Below are positions 9,138-16,870 of a stretch of 64,000 nucleotides of DNA, in pieces. Source of the stretch: Mesorhizobium temperatum (GTDB taxonomy: Bacteria; Pseudomonadota; Alphaproteobacteria; Rhizobiales; Rhizobiaceae). Positions within the stretch are counted from its first letter, which is position 1, and the number at the start of each line of letters is the position of its first letter. The stretch lies in contig NZ_NPKJ01000068.1 of the NCBI RefSeq assembly GCF_002284575.1, positions 248,001 through 312,000 of the forward strand. Direction: 5' to 3'. A program made the translations under genes and the position numbers. Below the pieces are notes generated by a model. The model made no database searches. It was not told where the DNA came from and saw only the letters and a list, made by a program, of their open reading frames with translations.

Positions 9138-10712
9138 TCACGCCGACTGCACCGGATCGAGCGTGACCTTGTAGAGTTCATTGTCGTCGCGATCCATCAG
9201 CCGCACCGTCATCTGTTCAGAGGCGCCGTCGATGTCGACAAGGCCGAAGAACTGCAGGCCGGCCGAGGGTGGCAGGTTCTGCCCCTGCTCGGCGGTTGGC
9301 GCCTTGATGAATTTCAGCTCCGGGCCGAAGGTCATGTCGAAATCATTGGGTCCATACGTACCGGCATGGAGCGGACCAGAGACGAATTCCCAGAACGGAT
9401 TGAAGTCCTGGAACTGCGCCTTATCAGGATTGTAGTAATGCGCCGCCGTGTAGTGCACGTCGGCGGTCAGCCAGACGGTGTTGGTGATACCGGCATTCTT
9501 TATATAGCGAAGGAGGTCGGCAATTTCCAGCTCGCGGCCCTTGGCCGGGCCATTGTCGCCATTGCTGATGGCCTCGGCGCCGGCCTTCTTGGTGGCGTCG
9601 TTCCAGACGACGAGACCGAGCGGCATGTCGGCGGCGATGATTTTCCAGGTCGCGTTGGAGGTTGCCAGTTCGCGCTTCAGCCACTTCGTCTGCTGTTCGC
9701 CGAGGATGCGCGATTGCGACGTCACCGTATCCTGCATGCCGGGGCCGTTGGCGCCGCGATAGGAACGCATGTCGAGGAAGAACACTTCGAGCAGCGGCCC
9801 GTAGGCGATCTTGCGATAGACGCGCCCCGGTTCCGACGGCTCGTAGCGGATCGTCGTCATCTCGTGGAAGGCGCGCGCGGCGCGTGCCGCCAGCACATGG
9901 ATGTTTTTTTCCGAGTAGCGGTCGTCGGCGCTCAGGTCCTTCGAATCCGACCAGTTGTTCACCACCTCGTGGTCGTCCCACTGGTAGAAGGTCGGGCAGA
10001 TGGCGTTGAGCCCCAGCACATGTCCGTCCATCAAATTGTACTTCCACTGGCCGCGGTACTCGTCCAGCGTCTCGGCAACCTTGCGCTTTTCGTCGATGAG
10101 GACGTTGTTCTTCCACTTGCTGCCACCGGGAAGGTCGACCTCGTCCTTCATCGGGCCATCGGCATAGATGGTGTCGCCGGAATGCAGGAAGAAGTCGGGC
10201 GTATGCTTGCCGATCGTGGCGTAGGTCTTCATGCCGGTGTCGTCGATGCCCCAGCCCTGGCCGGCGGTATCGCCCGACCAAGCGAACCGGATATCACGCT
10301 TCGAGGCCGGTGCCGTGCGGAAGCGGCCGACGATCGGCTCGGAGACGGCGTTGATGTCGGCGAGATCGGCCGCGATCATGCGGTAGAAGATGTCCTGGTC
10401 GGAGGCGAGGTCGGTGAGCAGCCGCTTTACCGTGTAATCGCTGGCCGGCGACGTATCGAGCGGCGCAAGGCGCAAGGCGTTGGCGAAATTCTCCGTCGAC
10501 GACACTTCGAACATGACACGCGAAGGGCGGTCGGTGCGAGTCCACACCACGCCGCTGGTTGCGTCGACATCGCCCGACTGGATGCCATGGGTGAAGGCGG
10601 GCCGCTGATTGGCGCGCGAATAATAGGGAAGCGCGAGGCCCGATACGCCGACGAGGCCGGCGGCGCTCACGGACGTGACGAAGGCGCGCCGGGTCATCGA
10701 AATCTTGTTCAT
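9138..10712 (-). CDS. phoD: Alkaline phosphatase D (PhoD) family phosphatase, Tat-exported
   Basis: Secreted phosphodiesterase/alkaline phosphatase of the PhoD family, 524 residues. A twin-arginine signal peptide (SMTRRAFVTSVSAAG) occupies the first 35 residues, so the folded enzyme probably goes out by Tat. The N-terminal beta domain starts FTHGIQSGDVDATSGVVWTR. The metallophosphatase domain follows with WSGDTAG, FFLHSGDTIYADG, WDDHEVVNNW and a late WLTADVHYTAAHYY motif, which together supply the metal ligands. The start at 10712 has an AGGAGA site eight bases upstream and places the signal peptide correctly; the track start further out does not. It would supply phosphate from organic esters. 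No PHO box was confirmed. Confidence 0.93.
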   Translation of the reverse strand: MNKISMTRRAFVTSVSAAGLVGVSGLALPYYSRANQRPAFTHGIQSGDVDATSGVVWTRTDRPSRVMFEVSSTENFANALRLAPLDTSPASDYTVKRLLTDLASDQDIFYRMIAADLADINAVSEPIVGRFRTAPASKRDIRFAWSGDTAGQGWGIDDTGMKTYATIGKHTPDFFLHSGDTIYADGPMKDEVDLPGGSKWKNNVLIDEKRKVAETLDEYRGQWKYNLMDGHVLGLNAICPTFYQWDDHEVVNNWSDSKDLSADDRYSEKNIHVLAARAARAFHEMTTIRYEPSEPGRVYRKIAYGPLLEVFFLDMRSYRGANGPGMQDTVTSQSRILGEQQTKWLKRELATSNATWKIIAADMPLGLVVWNDATKKAGAEAISNGDNGPAKGRELEIADLLRYIKNAGITNTVWLTADVHYTAAHYYNPDKAQFQDFNPFWEFVSGPLHAGTYGPNDFDMTFGPELKFIKAPTAEQGQNLPPSAGLQFFGLVDIDGASEQMTVRLMDRDDNELYKVTLDPVQSA

Positions 10713-10818
10713 GGCTGTCTCCTGGATGGCGTTGAACGGCGCCGCCAAGGTCCAGCCTCAATGTTTCAGGCACATCTCGAAACCATGAAGGTTTTCTGAC
10801 GATCAACAGGCTGGCGAA

Positions 10819-10971
10819 TCTCCCCCCTCGAGGGGGAGATGTCGCCGAAGGCGACAGAGGGGGTCGTCTCGCGTGGAGCGCCGACCTCCTGTATCTGCGA
10901 TAAGGGGCCGAGCCCGGTCGGACCGACCCCCTCTGGCCGCTTCGCGGCCATCTCCCCCTCAAGGGGGAGAT
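10819..10971. repeat. Palindromic intergenic repeat (RIME-like), copy 2
   Basis: Outer arms TCTCCCCCCTCGAGGGGGAGA and its partner TCTCCCCCTCAAGGGGGAGA flank GTCGCCGAAGGCGAC and GGCCGCTTCGCGGCC hairpins and a GACAGAGGGGGTCG / CGACCCCCTCTGGC pair. It separates the phoD gene from the 3' end of the MFS gene. Confidence 0.75.
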
Positions 10972-10991
10972 TAGCGCTCAGCCGTCACAGC

Positions 10992-12275
10992 TCAAGCCGC
11001 CTGCGGTTCCGGCTCGAAGGCCGGACGGCTGGTGTTGATCAACAGCGAGATGCAGGCTGCGGCTATTGCCGTCATGCCGGCGATGAGGAAGGCAAGTTCG
11101 TAATTGCCCTGCAATTCACGCATGGTGCCGCCGAAGAAAGCGGCCGCCGCCGCACCCACCTGATGGCCGGCGACGATCCAGCCGAAGACGATCGGCCCGC
11201 TGCGGTCGCCGAACGCCTCGTTCGACAGCCTGAGCGTCGGCGGCACGGTGGCGATCCAGTCCAATCCGTAGAGCACGGCGAAGATGATCAGGCTGGTCGA
11301 CGAAAAGCCGGAATAAGGCAGATAGATCAGCGACAAGCCGCGGATGCCATAATAGACGCCGAGCAGCTTGCGCGGGTCGAAACGGTCGGTGAGCCAGCCC
11401 GACAGCGTCGTGCCGATCAGGTCGAAGATGCCCATCAGCGACAGCAGGCCGGCGGCTTGCACTTGGCCGATGCCCATATCGCCGCAAAACGCGATCAGGT
11501 GCGTGCCGACCAGTCCATTGGTGGTGAAGCCGCAGATGAAGAAGGTGGCGAACAGATACCAGAACACGCGCGTGCCGACGGCACGGCGCAGCGTGCTGAA
11601 CGTGTGCGTGAGAAAATTGCCCTGCGAGGCCGGTGGAACCGGCGGCACGTCGTCGGCGTCAGCACCATAGCGCACCATGCCGATCGAAGCCGGACGCTCC
11701 GGCACCAGCAGCCAGACCAGCGGCACCAGGCAGGCGGTGGCGGCCGCAATGGCGATGGCGACAGGCTTCCAGCCGCCCGACTGGGCGAGCGCGGCGAGCA
11801 GCGGCAGGAACACCAGCAGGCCGGTGGCTGCGGAGGCCGACATCAGGCCCATCACCAGGCCGCGATTGGTCTTGAACCAGCGATTGACGATGGTGGCACC
11901 GAGCACCGTGGCGACCGCGCCGGAACCGACGCCCGAGAATACGCCCCAGGTGAGAAGCAGGTGCCAGGGCTCGGTCATCAACAGGCTGAGCGCCGTCGAA
12001 CCCGACATCACCACCAGTGACGCCAGCAGCGTGCGGCGCAGCCCGATCCGCTCCATCAGTGCCGCGGCAAACGGCCCGGTCAGGCCGTAGAGGAAGATGC
12101 CGATGGCCGCGGCGAGCGAGACGACGTCGCGCCGCCAGCCGAAACTCTCCTCCAGCGGCAGCATCATGACGGCCGGCGCCGACCGCAGGCCCGCCGCAAT
12201 CAGCAGGCACAGGAAAATGACGGCGACCACGACGAAAGCGTAGCGCTGGCCAAACGGGCGGGATTGGACTATCAT
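10992..12275 (-). CDS. MFS transporter, oxalate/monocarboxylate-like
   Basis: Twelve-segment major facilitator of 427 residues. The N-half carries GPFAAALMERIGLRRTLL, the usual loop between segments 2 and 3, and the C-half carries LSGWLTDRFDPRKLL, its duplicated counterpart, with long hydrophobic runs between. Sequence flavour (MLPLEESFGWRRDVVSLA, GWIVAGHQVGAAAAAFFGG) resembles the oxalate:formate-antiporter-like branch, so the substrate may be a small organic acid or a drug. It is divergent from a tetR gene; its start codon directly abuts an operator-like inverted repeat, so repression by that regulator is likely. Confidence 0.9.
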   Translation of the reverse strand: MIVQSRPFGQRYAFVVVAVIFLCLLIAAGLRSAPAVMMLPLEESFGWRRDVVSLAAAIGIFLYGLTGPFAAALMERIGLRRTLLASLVVMSGSTALSLLMTEPWHLLLTWGVFSGVGSGAVATVLGATIVNRWFKTNRGLVMGLMSASAATGLLVFLPLLAALAQSGGWKPVAIAIAAATACLVPLVWLLVPERPASIGMVRYGADADDVPPVPPASQGNFLTHTFSTLRRAVGTRVFWYLFATFFICGFTTNGLVGTHLIAFCGDMGIGQVQAAGLLSLMGIFDLIGTTLSGWLTDRFDPRKLLGVYYGIRGLSLIYLPYSGFSSTSLIIFAVLYGLDWIATVPPTLRLSNEAFGDRSGPIVFGWIVAGHQVGAAAAAFFGGTMRELQGNYELAFLIAGMTAIAAACISLLINTSRPAFEPEPQAA

Positions 12276-12328
12276 GTTACTGACCGGTACGTTGCTATTG
12301 CACCGAGGTATACGTACCGATCGGTAAC
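12276..12328. promoter_or_regulatory. Double operator between MFS gene and tetR
   Basis: GTTACTGACCGGTACGT at 12276-12292 and ACGTACCGATCGGTAAC at 12312-12328 are inverted copies of one another with two mismatches, 19 bases apart. The right copy contains a perfect 12-base palindrome TACCGATCGGTA (12315-12326), a typical TetR-family operator shape. The left copy touches the MFS start codon. Both genes would be controlled. Confidence 0.75.
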
Positions 12329-12348
12329 ATTGTCAAGCAGGCAACACC

Positions 12349-12963
12349 GTGTCGAGAATCAAAAGCATTGAACCAGCGATCAAAGCGGATGAAGTAGTCC
12401 CGCCCCGCGCCGGCGAAAAAATCCTTCGCGTTGCCCGCGACCTGTTCTACCGGCAAGGCATCAGGGCGATCGGCGTCGACGAGATCGTGCGGCGTGCCGG
12501 CGTCACCAAGCCCAGCCTCTATCGCAGCTTTCCCTCCAAGGACGAATTGGCCGCCTCCTATCTGCGGCAATACGACCTCGAGTTCTGGGCCCGCTTTGAC
12601 GAGGCGGTGGCTGCCCATCCCGGCGATCCGCGCGCGCAGATCGCCGCCTTCCTGACCCGCATCGGCAAACGCACGCAAAAACCCGACTATCGCGGCTGCG
12701 GCATGACCAACGCGGCCGTCGAATATCCCGAACGTGGCCACCCGGCCCGCGTCGTGAGCGAGGCCAACAAGCAGGAATTGCGCCGACGCCTGCGCGCCAT
12801 GGCGGCGGCGATGGGTGCCGGCGACGCCGATACGCTGGGCGACGGGCTGCTGCTCCTGATCGAAGGCGCCTATATCACTGGCCAGCTGTTCGGTGCCGGC
12901 GGACCGGCGAAGTCTGTGGCACGCAACGCCGACCTGCTGATCGAAGCGAGCTTGAAGAAATAG
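12349..12963 (+). CDS. TetR/AcrR family transcriptional regulator
   Basis: Repressor of 204 residues. The N-terminal helix-turn-helix lies at about residues 25-70 (ILRVARDLFYRQGIRAIGVDEIVRRAGVTK in two parts, then PSLYRSFPSKDELAASYL), followed by a ligand-binding C-terminal domain of the TetR_C type with YRGCGMTNAAVEYPE. The start is GTG at 12349; no in-frame ATG exists before the HTH. It is divergent from the MFS exporter or importer at 10992, and the 73-base spacer carries paired inverted repeats, so local autoregulation and control of the transporter are expected. The inducer is unknown. Confidence 0.92.
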   Translation: MSRIKSIEPAIKADEVVPPRAGEKILRVARDLFYRQGIRAIGVDEIVRRAGVTKPSLYRSFPSKDELAASYLRQYDLEFWARFDEAVAAHPGDPRAQIAAFLTRIGKRTQKPDYRGCGMTNAAVEYPERGHPARVVSEANKQELRRRLRAMAAAMGAGDADTLGDGLLLLIEGAYITGQLFGAGGPAKSVARNADLLIEASLKK

Positions 12964-13008
12964 CGTTTAACGATACCGTGCGGCAGCCCCGAAACGGAGT
13001 TGTTCGCG

Positions 13009-13602
13009 ATGCGTCGCCTTGTTCTGATCCCGCTTGCCCTCGCCGGCCTCTGCCAGGCCGCCCAGGCCGGTGACATTTCCAGCACCTACACCGATCTCGA
13101 CGGGAAGAAGGACTGCGTGACCTATGCGCAGGCGGAGGAAGGCGACGGCGACTGGGCCAGTCTTGTTTGCTCGGGCTATCGCGGCTACCCGGTACTGATT
13201 TCCTACGACGATGCCCGGGAATCGCTGTTCTATGGTTTTCCGCCCAGCGACATGACCGCGGTCTGGGAAAGTTTTATCGGACTTAATTCGGCTGCACCCA
13301 AACTCGAGTGGCGCATTGAGACGAACGGCGATCTCGCCATTCCTTTCGCTGTCATCCACCGTCGCTCGATCAGCAATCCCGAGGGGGAGAACAAACCGAC
13401 CGAGGTGCTGATCGTCGCCAAGGTCGCCCAGCCGGAGAACTATGAGGGCTGCACCGTCGGCCTGGTGCTGGCCACCGGCAATCCGGCGGCCAACGACGAG
13501 GCGCGCAAGCTCGCCGACGAGAAAGCGCGGACCTTTGCCTGCGGCAAGGGCAAGCGCGTGGTGATCGGCAACACGCCCGATTTCGGCCGTGTCGATAATT
13601 AG
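13009..13602 (+). CDS. Periplasmic hypothetical protein
   Basis: A 197-residue product with a signal peptide (MRRLVLIPLALAGLCQAAQAG) and a mature part with four cysteines (KKDC, LVCSG, YEGC, FACGKG), which may form two disulfides. It shows SYDDARESLFYGFPPS and a late ARKLADEKARTFACGKGKR. I do not recognise a named family; the pattern is typical of conserved rhizobial periplasmic proteins. The start at 13009 has a CGGAG site ten bases upstream; an upstream TTG at 13000 is less likely. It follows tetR on the same strand by about 45 bases, so it might be co-transcribed, but no functional link is evident. Confidence 0.75.
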   Translation: MRRLVLIPLALAGLCQAAQAGDISSTYTDLDGKKDCVTYAQAEEGDGDWASLVCSGYRGYPVLISYDDARESLFYGFPPSDMTAVWESFIGLNSAAPKLEWRIETNGDLAIPFAVIHRRSISNPEGENKPTEVLIVAKVAQPENYEGCTVGLVLATGNPAANDEARKLADEKARTFACGKGKRVVIGNTPDFGRVDN

Positions 13603-13657
13603 GAGCGCGCATTGAAACGACCTCAGCGCGTCAATCAAGTATCGTCGGTCCGCGCTG

Positions 13658-13823
13658 CCCCTCATTGCCCTGCCGGGCATTTCTCCCCGTATAGTGACGG
13701 GGAGAAAGACGCCGCCATGAATGGTTTCGCCAATTACCAGCGTTGCTGAATGGGCGCCAAGGTCGAGGTCAGCGGGCTTCTCCCCGTTCACGGGGAGAAG
13801 GTGCCGGCAGGCGGATGAGGGGC
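13658..13823. repeat. Palindromic intergenic repeat (RIME-like), copy 3
   Basis: Arms CCCCTCATTGCCCTGCCGGGC and GTGCCGGCAGGCGGATGAGGG, with inner CTCCCCGTATAGTGACGGGGAG and CTCCCCGTTCACGGGGAG palindromes. Same family as the element at 8933-9094, in the opposite orientation. It lies between two convergent genes. Confidence 0.8.
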
Positions 13824-13865
13824 GGCGCTACGCCAGGAGTTTGCTCGCAAACTTCAGGCGTTCGG

Positions 13866-14399
13866 CTACTTGTTTGCCTTGGCCCGCTCGATCGCCTCGA
13901 CGATCATCTTCTTGGCGTAGGCGGCGTCGTGCCAGCCCTCGATCTTGACCCATTTGCCGGGTTCGAGATCCTTGTAGTGCTCGAAGAAATGCTGCACCTG
14001 CTGGCGGGTGATGTCGGGCAGGTGCGTGTATTCGGTGACGTTCTCGTAGCGCAGCGTCAGCTTGGGCGAAGGCACCGCGATGATCTTTTCGTCCAGACCG
14101 GAATTATCCTCCATCACCAGCACGCCGATCGGCCGCACATTGATGACGCAGCCCGGCACCAGCGCGCGCGTGTTGCAGACCAGCACGTCGATCGGGTCGC
14201 CGTCACCCGACAACGTGTGCGGCACGAAGCCGTAATTTCCGGGATAGCGCATCGAGGTGTGCAGGAAGCGGTCGACGAACAGCGTGCCGGCCTCCTTGTC
14301 CATCTCGTACTTGATCGGCTCGCCGCCGATCGGCACCTCGATGATGACGTTGATGTCCTCCGGCGGGTTCTTTCCGATGGCGATGGCTTCGATACGCAT
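13866..14399 (-). CDS. ppa: Inorganic pyrophosphatase (family I)
   Basis: Soluble Mg-dependent pyrophosphatase of 177 residues, the standard length of bacterial family I enzymes, which hydrolyses pyrophosphate to phosphate and pulls biosynthetic reactions forward. It shows VIIEVPIGGEPIKYE, the central DGDPIDVLV metal-binding signature around residue 66, RPIGVLVMEDNSGLDEKIIAVP, and a C-terminal HFFEHYKDLEPGKWVKI block. All catalytic aspartates of the family motif are present. The start is well placed, with a GGGAC site upstream. It is flanked by palindromic repeats on both sides, so it is probably transcribed alone. Confidence 0.97.
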   Translation of the reverse strand: MRIEAIAIGKNPPEDINVIIEVPIGGEPIKYEMDKEAGTLFVDRFLHTSMRYPGNYGFVPHTLSGDGDPIDVLVCNTRALVPGCVINVRPIGVLVMEDNSGLDEKIIAVPSPKLTLRYENVTEYTHLPDITRQQVQHFFEHYKDLEPGKWVKIEGWHDAAYAKKMIVEAIERAKANK

Positions 14400-14480
14400 G
14401 GCTTTTGTCCCTCTTTCGATTGGAGACCGATAGCGGGCAGCGGCGCATGGTGCAATGCGGCGAATGGTACTGAGGACATC

Positions 14481-14712
14481 ATGACTTCGTCATCCCAGGG
14501 CGGAGCGAACGCGAAGCGGAGCGCAGACCCTGGGATCCATTCCGTGAAATCAGCCGAAGAATGCAGCGGCGCAGAATGAAAGCCGCGATCCTCTCCGCCC
14601 TGTTCGGCATCAGAGGTTCTGCACCGTCGCTACGCTCTAAAGTTACGGCATGGATCCCAGGGTCTCCGCGACGTCGCTTCGCTCCTGCTCCGCCCTGGGA
14701 TGACGAGGCTAA
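14481..14712. repeat. Inverted repeat pair of a second intergenic family
   Basis: Left arm starts ATGACTTCGTCATCCCAGGG and holds CCCTGGGATCCATTCCG; right arm holds CATGGATCCCAGGGTCTC and ends GCCCTGGGATGACGAGG. The arms are about 65 bases each around a spacer of some 100 bases that has no gene. The sequence differs from the RIME-like family seen elsewhere. It lies upstream of ppa and ends at the GNAT stop. Confidence 0.7.
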
Positions 14713-14713
14713 G

Positions 14714-15220
14714 TCATTCCCAGACGAAGGCGACCTTCTTCAGAGCCTTCTGCTCGAAGACCTCGACGCCCTCGGCGACGTCGCGGCCGCCGGCGCCGGC
14801 ATAGAAGGTGAGCGCGCTCTGGTTGTCCTCCAACGCCCACACCACCATGCCTTTCAGCCCGTGGTCTGCCAGTCGCGCCCGTGCGGCCGAGAATAGCCGG
14901 CTGCCGAGCCCGATGCCCTGATATTCCGGGCGCACGTAAAGTTCGTAGATCTCGCCCTGCTGCTTGAGCTCGCGGGCGCGGTTCTTGCCGATCGTGGCGT
15001 AGCCGGCGACCTTGCCGCCGATCTCGACGACCAGAACGGTGGCGGCACGACGGATGGCGTTCGCCCACCAGTCGGCGCCGCGGCGATTGATCATCGATGT
15101 CAGCGTGCGATGCGGGATGATGCCGGAGTAGGCGCCGCGCCAGGCCAGCAGGTGCACGTCGGCGATGGCGCTTGCGTCGCGCGGCTCGGCTTTCCTGATG
15201 TCGATGCTCAGCGTCTTCAT
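14714..15220 (-). CDS. GNAT family N-acetyltransferase
   Basis: Acetyl-CoA dependent acyltransferase of 168 residues. The GNAT core is clear: RKAEPRDASAIADVHLLAWRG at the N-terminus, VAGYATIGKN (motif C/D region), then LYVRPEYQGIGLGSRLFSAA (motif A, with the Q/RxxGxG/A acetyl-CoA loop near residue 100) and ALEDNQSALTFYAGAGG (motif B). The substrate, which may be an amine, amino acid or antibiotic, cannot be told from sequence. It stands alone between a repeat pair and the TPM cluster. The start at 15220 lacks a strong ribosome site but fits the fold. Confidence 0.9.
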   Translation of the reverse strand: MKTLSIDIRKAEPRDASAIADVHLLAWRGAYSGIIPHRTLTSMINRRGADWWANAIRRAATVLVVEIGGKVAGYATIGKNRARELKQQGEIYELYVRPEYQGIGLGSRLFSAARARLADHGLKGMVVWALEDNQSALTFYAGAGGRDVAEGVEVFEQKALKKVAFVWE

Positions 15221-15337
15221 GATTGGTTAACCATAAACCCGCATCGCCCGATTGCAAGAGTCCGGTCAGCGGCTCCCAAGCTTTCGCACAGACGATAGAC
15301 GTGCCGTTGAATGCTGAAAGAAGCCGTTCGTAACGAC

Positions 15338-15976
15338 TCAGATTTCGACCAGATGGTCGTCCAGCTCGTTGGCGTCGCCGGTAGAAACCGGGAAATGCTC
15401 GGCCAGCACCGCACCCGTCGCTTCGATCGCCTTGATGAAGCCATCGGCGAGACGATCGTCGCGGGCATGCGCGGTAAGGTCGCGGACGACGCCGTCCCAG
15501 ACATCCTGGCCGACACGGCTGTCGATGCCGCTGTCGGCGATCACTTCGGCGTAGTGTTCGGCAATCGAAACGAAGACCAGCACGCCGGTGCGCGCCGTGG
15601 TGCGATGGACGTTGTGGGCGAGGAACTGCTTTATCGCATTGCCATGCGCGGCCTGGTAACGCAGCCGTCTCGGCACCAGGTGGATGCGCAAGCCGGGCAG
15701 CGCCCACAACAGGACAAGCACCGAGGCCAGCGCCAGAAGCTGCGCAATAACGAAATGCGGCACGCGGATCGACAGCCACCACGCTTCCAGCCCGTAACTG
15801 ACGGCGAGGCTGACAACGAGCATGGCCAGCGTCGCCATGAAGGCCGCCGGAAAGAAATAGCCGTCGCTGGCATGGGCCACCACGCAGTAGATTTCGCCAT
15901 CGGTTTGTGATTCGGCAGCGCGGATCGCTTTGGCGATGCGGTCATGATCCTCGGGGCTGATCGGTCGTGTTGCCAT
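15338..15976 (-). CDS. Membrane-anchored TPM-domain protein (TPM_phosphatase-like)
   Basis: A 212-residue protein. It begins with a short TPM-type segment (HDRIAKAIRAAESQTDGEIYCVVA), then two or three transmembrane helices at about residues 45-105, then a soluble part with RTGVLVFVSIAEHYAEVIADSGI, a motif typical of the shorter TPM proteins. Function unknown; TPM proteins are linked to membrane quality control and phosphatase activity in other organisms. It is the last gene of a lemA-TPM-TPM-TPM run on the minus strand, nine bases after the second TPM gene, so it is likely translated from the same message. Confidence 0.85.
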   Translation of the reverse strand: MATRPISPEDHDRIAKAIRAAESQTDGEIYCVVAHASDGYFFPAAFMATLAMLVVSLAVSYGLEAWWLSIRVPHFVIAQLLALASVLVLLWALPGLRIHLVPRRLRYQAAHGNAIKQFLAHNVHRTTARTGVLVFVSIAEHYAEVIADSGIDSRVGQDVWDGVVRDLTAHARDDRLADGFIKAIEATGAVLAEHFPVSTGDANELDDHLVEI

Positions 15977-15984
15977 GTTGTGTC

Positions 15985-16866
15985 TCACCAGCTTCCTGAG
16001 GAACCGCCACCACCGGACGAGCCGCCGCCGCCCGAAAACCCTCCGCCACCACCGCCCGACGACCAGCCGCCGCCGGAACGGCCCGATGACCAGCCGCTGC
16101 CGGTGCCGGTTGTCCAGACGCCGCCCGAGGACGCGGAACCCGACCTTTGGCCATAGCGAAACGTCATGCCGAGCCACTTATACACGCCCGGCGACAGCTT
16201 CGTGCCGAAGATCGGCGGCAGGAACGCCATCGCCAGGCCGCCTAAAAACAGCGTCGCCCACACGATGATGAACAGCGCGACGATGGGATCGACGGCATTG
16301 CTTTCGGCCGGATTGCGGGTCCCGCGCGCCTCCAGTTCTTCCGGATTGCCTTCCAGCACCATGACCATGTCGTCGACGGCCTTGGCTATGCCGCCGGAGA
16401 AGTCGCCGGCGCGGAAGGCCGGCACCATGTCGTTTTCGATGATTAGCTTGGTGTGCAGATCGGTCAGCGTGCCTTCCAGCCCGTAGCCGACCTCGATGCG
16501 CATCTTGCGGTCGTCCTTGGCGACCAGCAAAAGCACGCCATTGTCCTCGCCAGCCTGGCCGAGATTCCAGGCGCGGAACAGACGATTGGCGTAGGGCTCG
16601 ATTTCCTCGCCGTCGAGGCTAGGAACCGTCGCGACGACGATCTGGTCAGAGCCCTTGGCTTCGAAATCGGCAAGCTTCCGGGTCAGCGCCGCTTCGGTCG
16701 CGGCGTCGATGATACCGGCATTGTCGACGACCCGTCCGGTCAGAACAGGCAATTCAGCGGCGAGAGCGGTGAAGCCGACCAGCAGCACCGCCATGGCCGC
16801 CAAGGCAGCGCCGATCGTCGCTGCGAAACGGCCGGAAGCTGGTGAGCGGATGGCGCATCTTGTCAT
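15985..16866 (-). CDS. TPM domain protein, YgcG family (paralogue 2)
   Basis: Exported, membrane-anchored protein of 293 residues. Signal peptide up to about residue 37 (ending TALAAELP), then a TPM domain of about 130 residues (GRVVDNAGIIDAATEAAL, SDQIVVATVPSLDGEEIE, DNGVLLLVAKDDRKMRIEVG), one transmembrane helix near residues 190-215, and a low-complexity Gly/Ser-rich tail ending in GGGGSSGSW. The architecture is that of YgcG. It lies four bases downstream of a close paralogue, with near-identical DNA across the TPM core, so it arose by tandem duplication. The start at 16866 avoids overlap with the upstream stop. Confidence 0.88.
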   Translation of the reverse strand: MTRCAIRSPASGRFAATIGAALAAMAVLLVGFTALAAELPVLTGRVVDNAGIIDAATEAALTRKLADFEAKGSDQIVVATVPSLDGEEIEPYANRLFRAWNLGQAGEDNGVLLLVAKDDRKMRIEVGYGLEGTLTDLHTKLIIENDMVPAFRAGDFSGGIAKAVDDMVMVLEGNPEELEARGTRNPAESNAVDPIVALFIIVWATLFLGGLAMAFLPPIFGTKLSPGVYKWLGMTFRYGQRSGSASSGGVWTTGTGSGWSSGRSGGGWSSGGGGGGFSGGGGSSGGGGSSGSW

Positions 16867-16870
16867 GCCG

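Noticed and set aside
8778..10799. Plus-strand frame of 673 codons
   Set aside because: Antisense to the phoD gene; the reverse frame has a Tat signal and all metallophosphatase motifs.
11016..12020. Plus-strand frame over the MFS gene
   Set aside because: Antisense shadow; the reverse frame has transporter motifs and a divergent regulator with operator.
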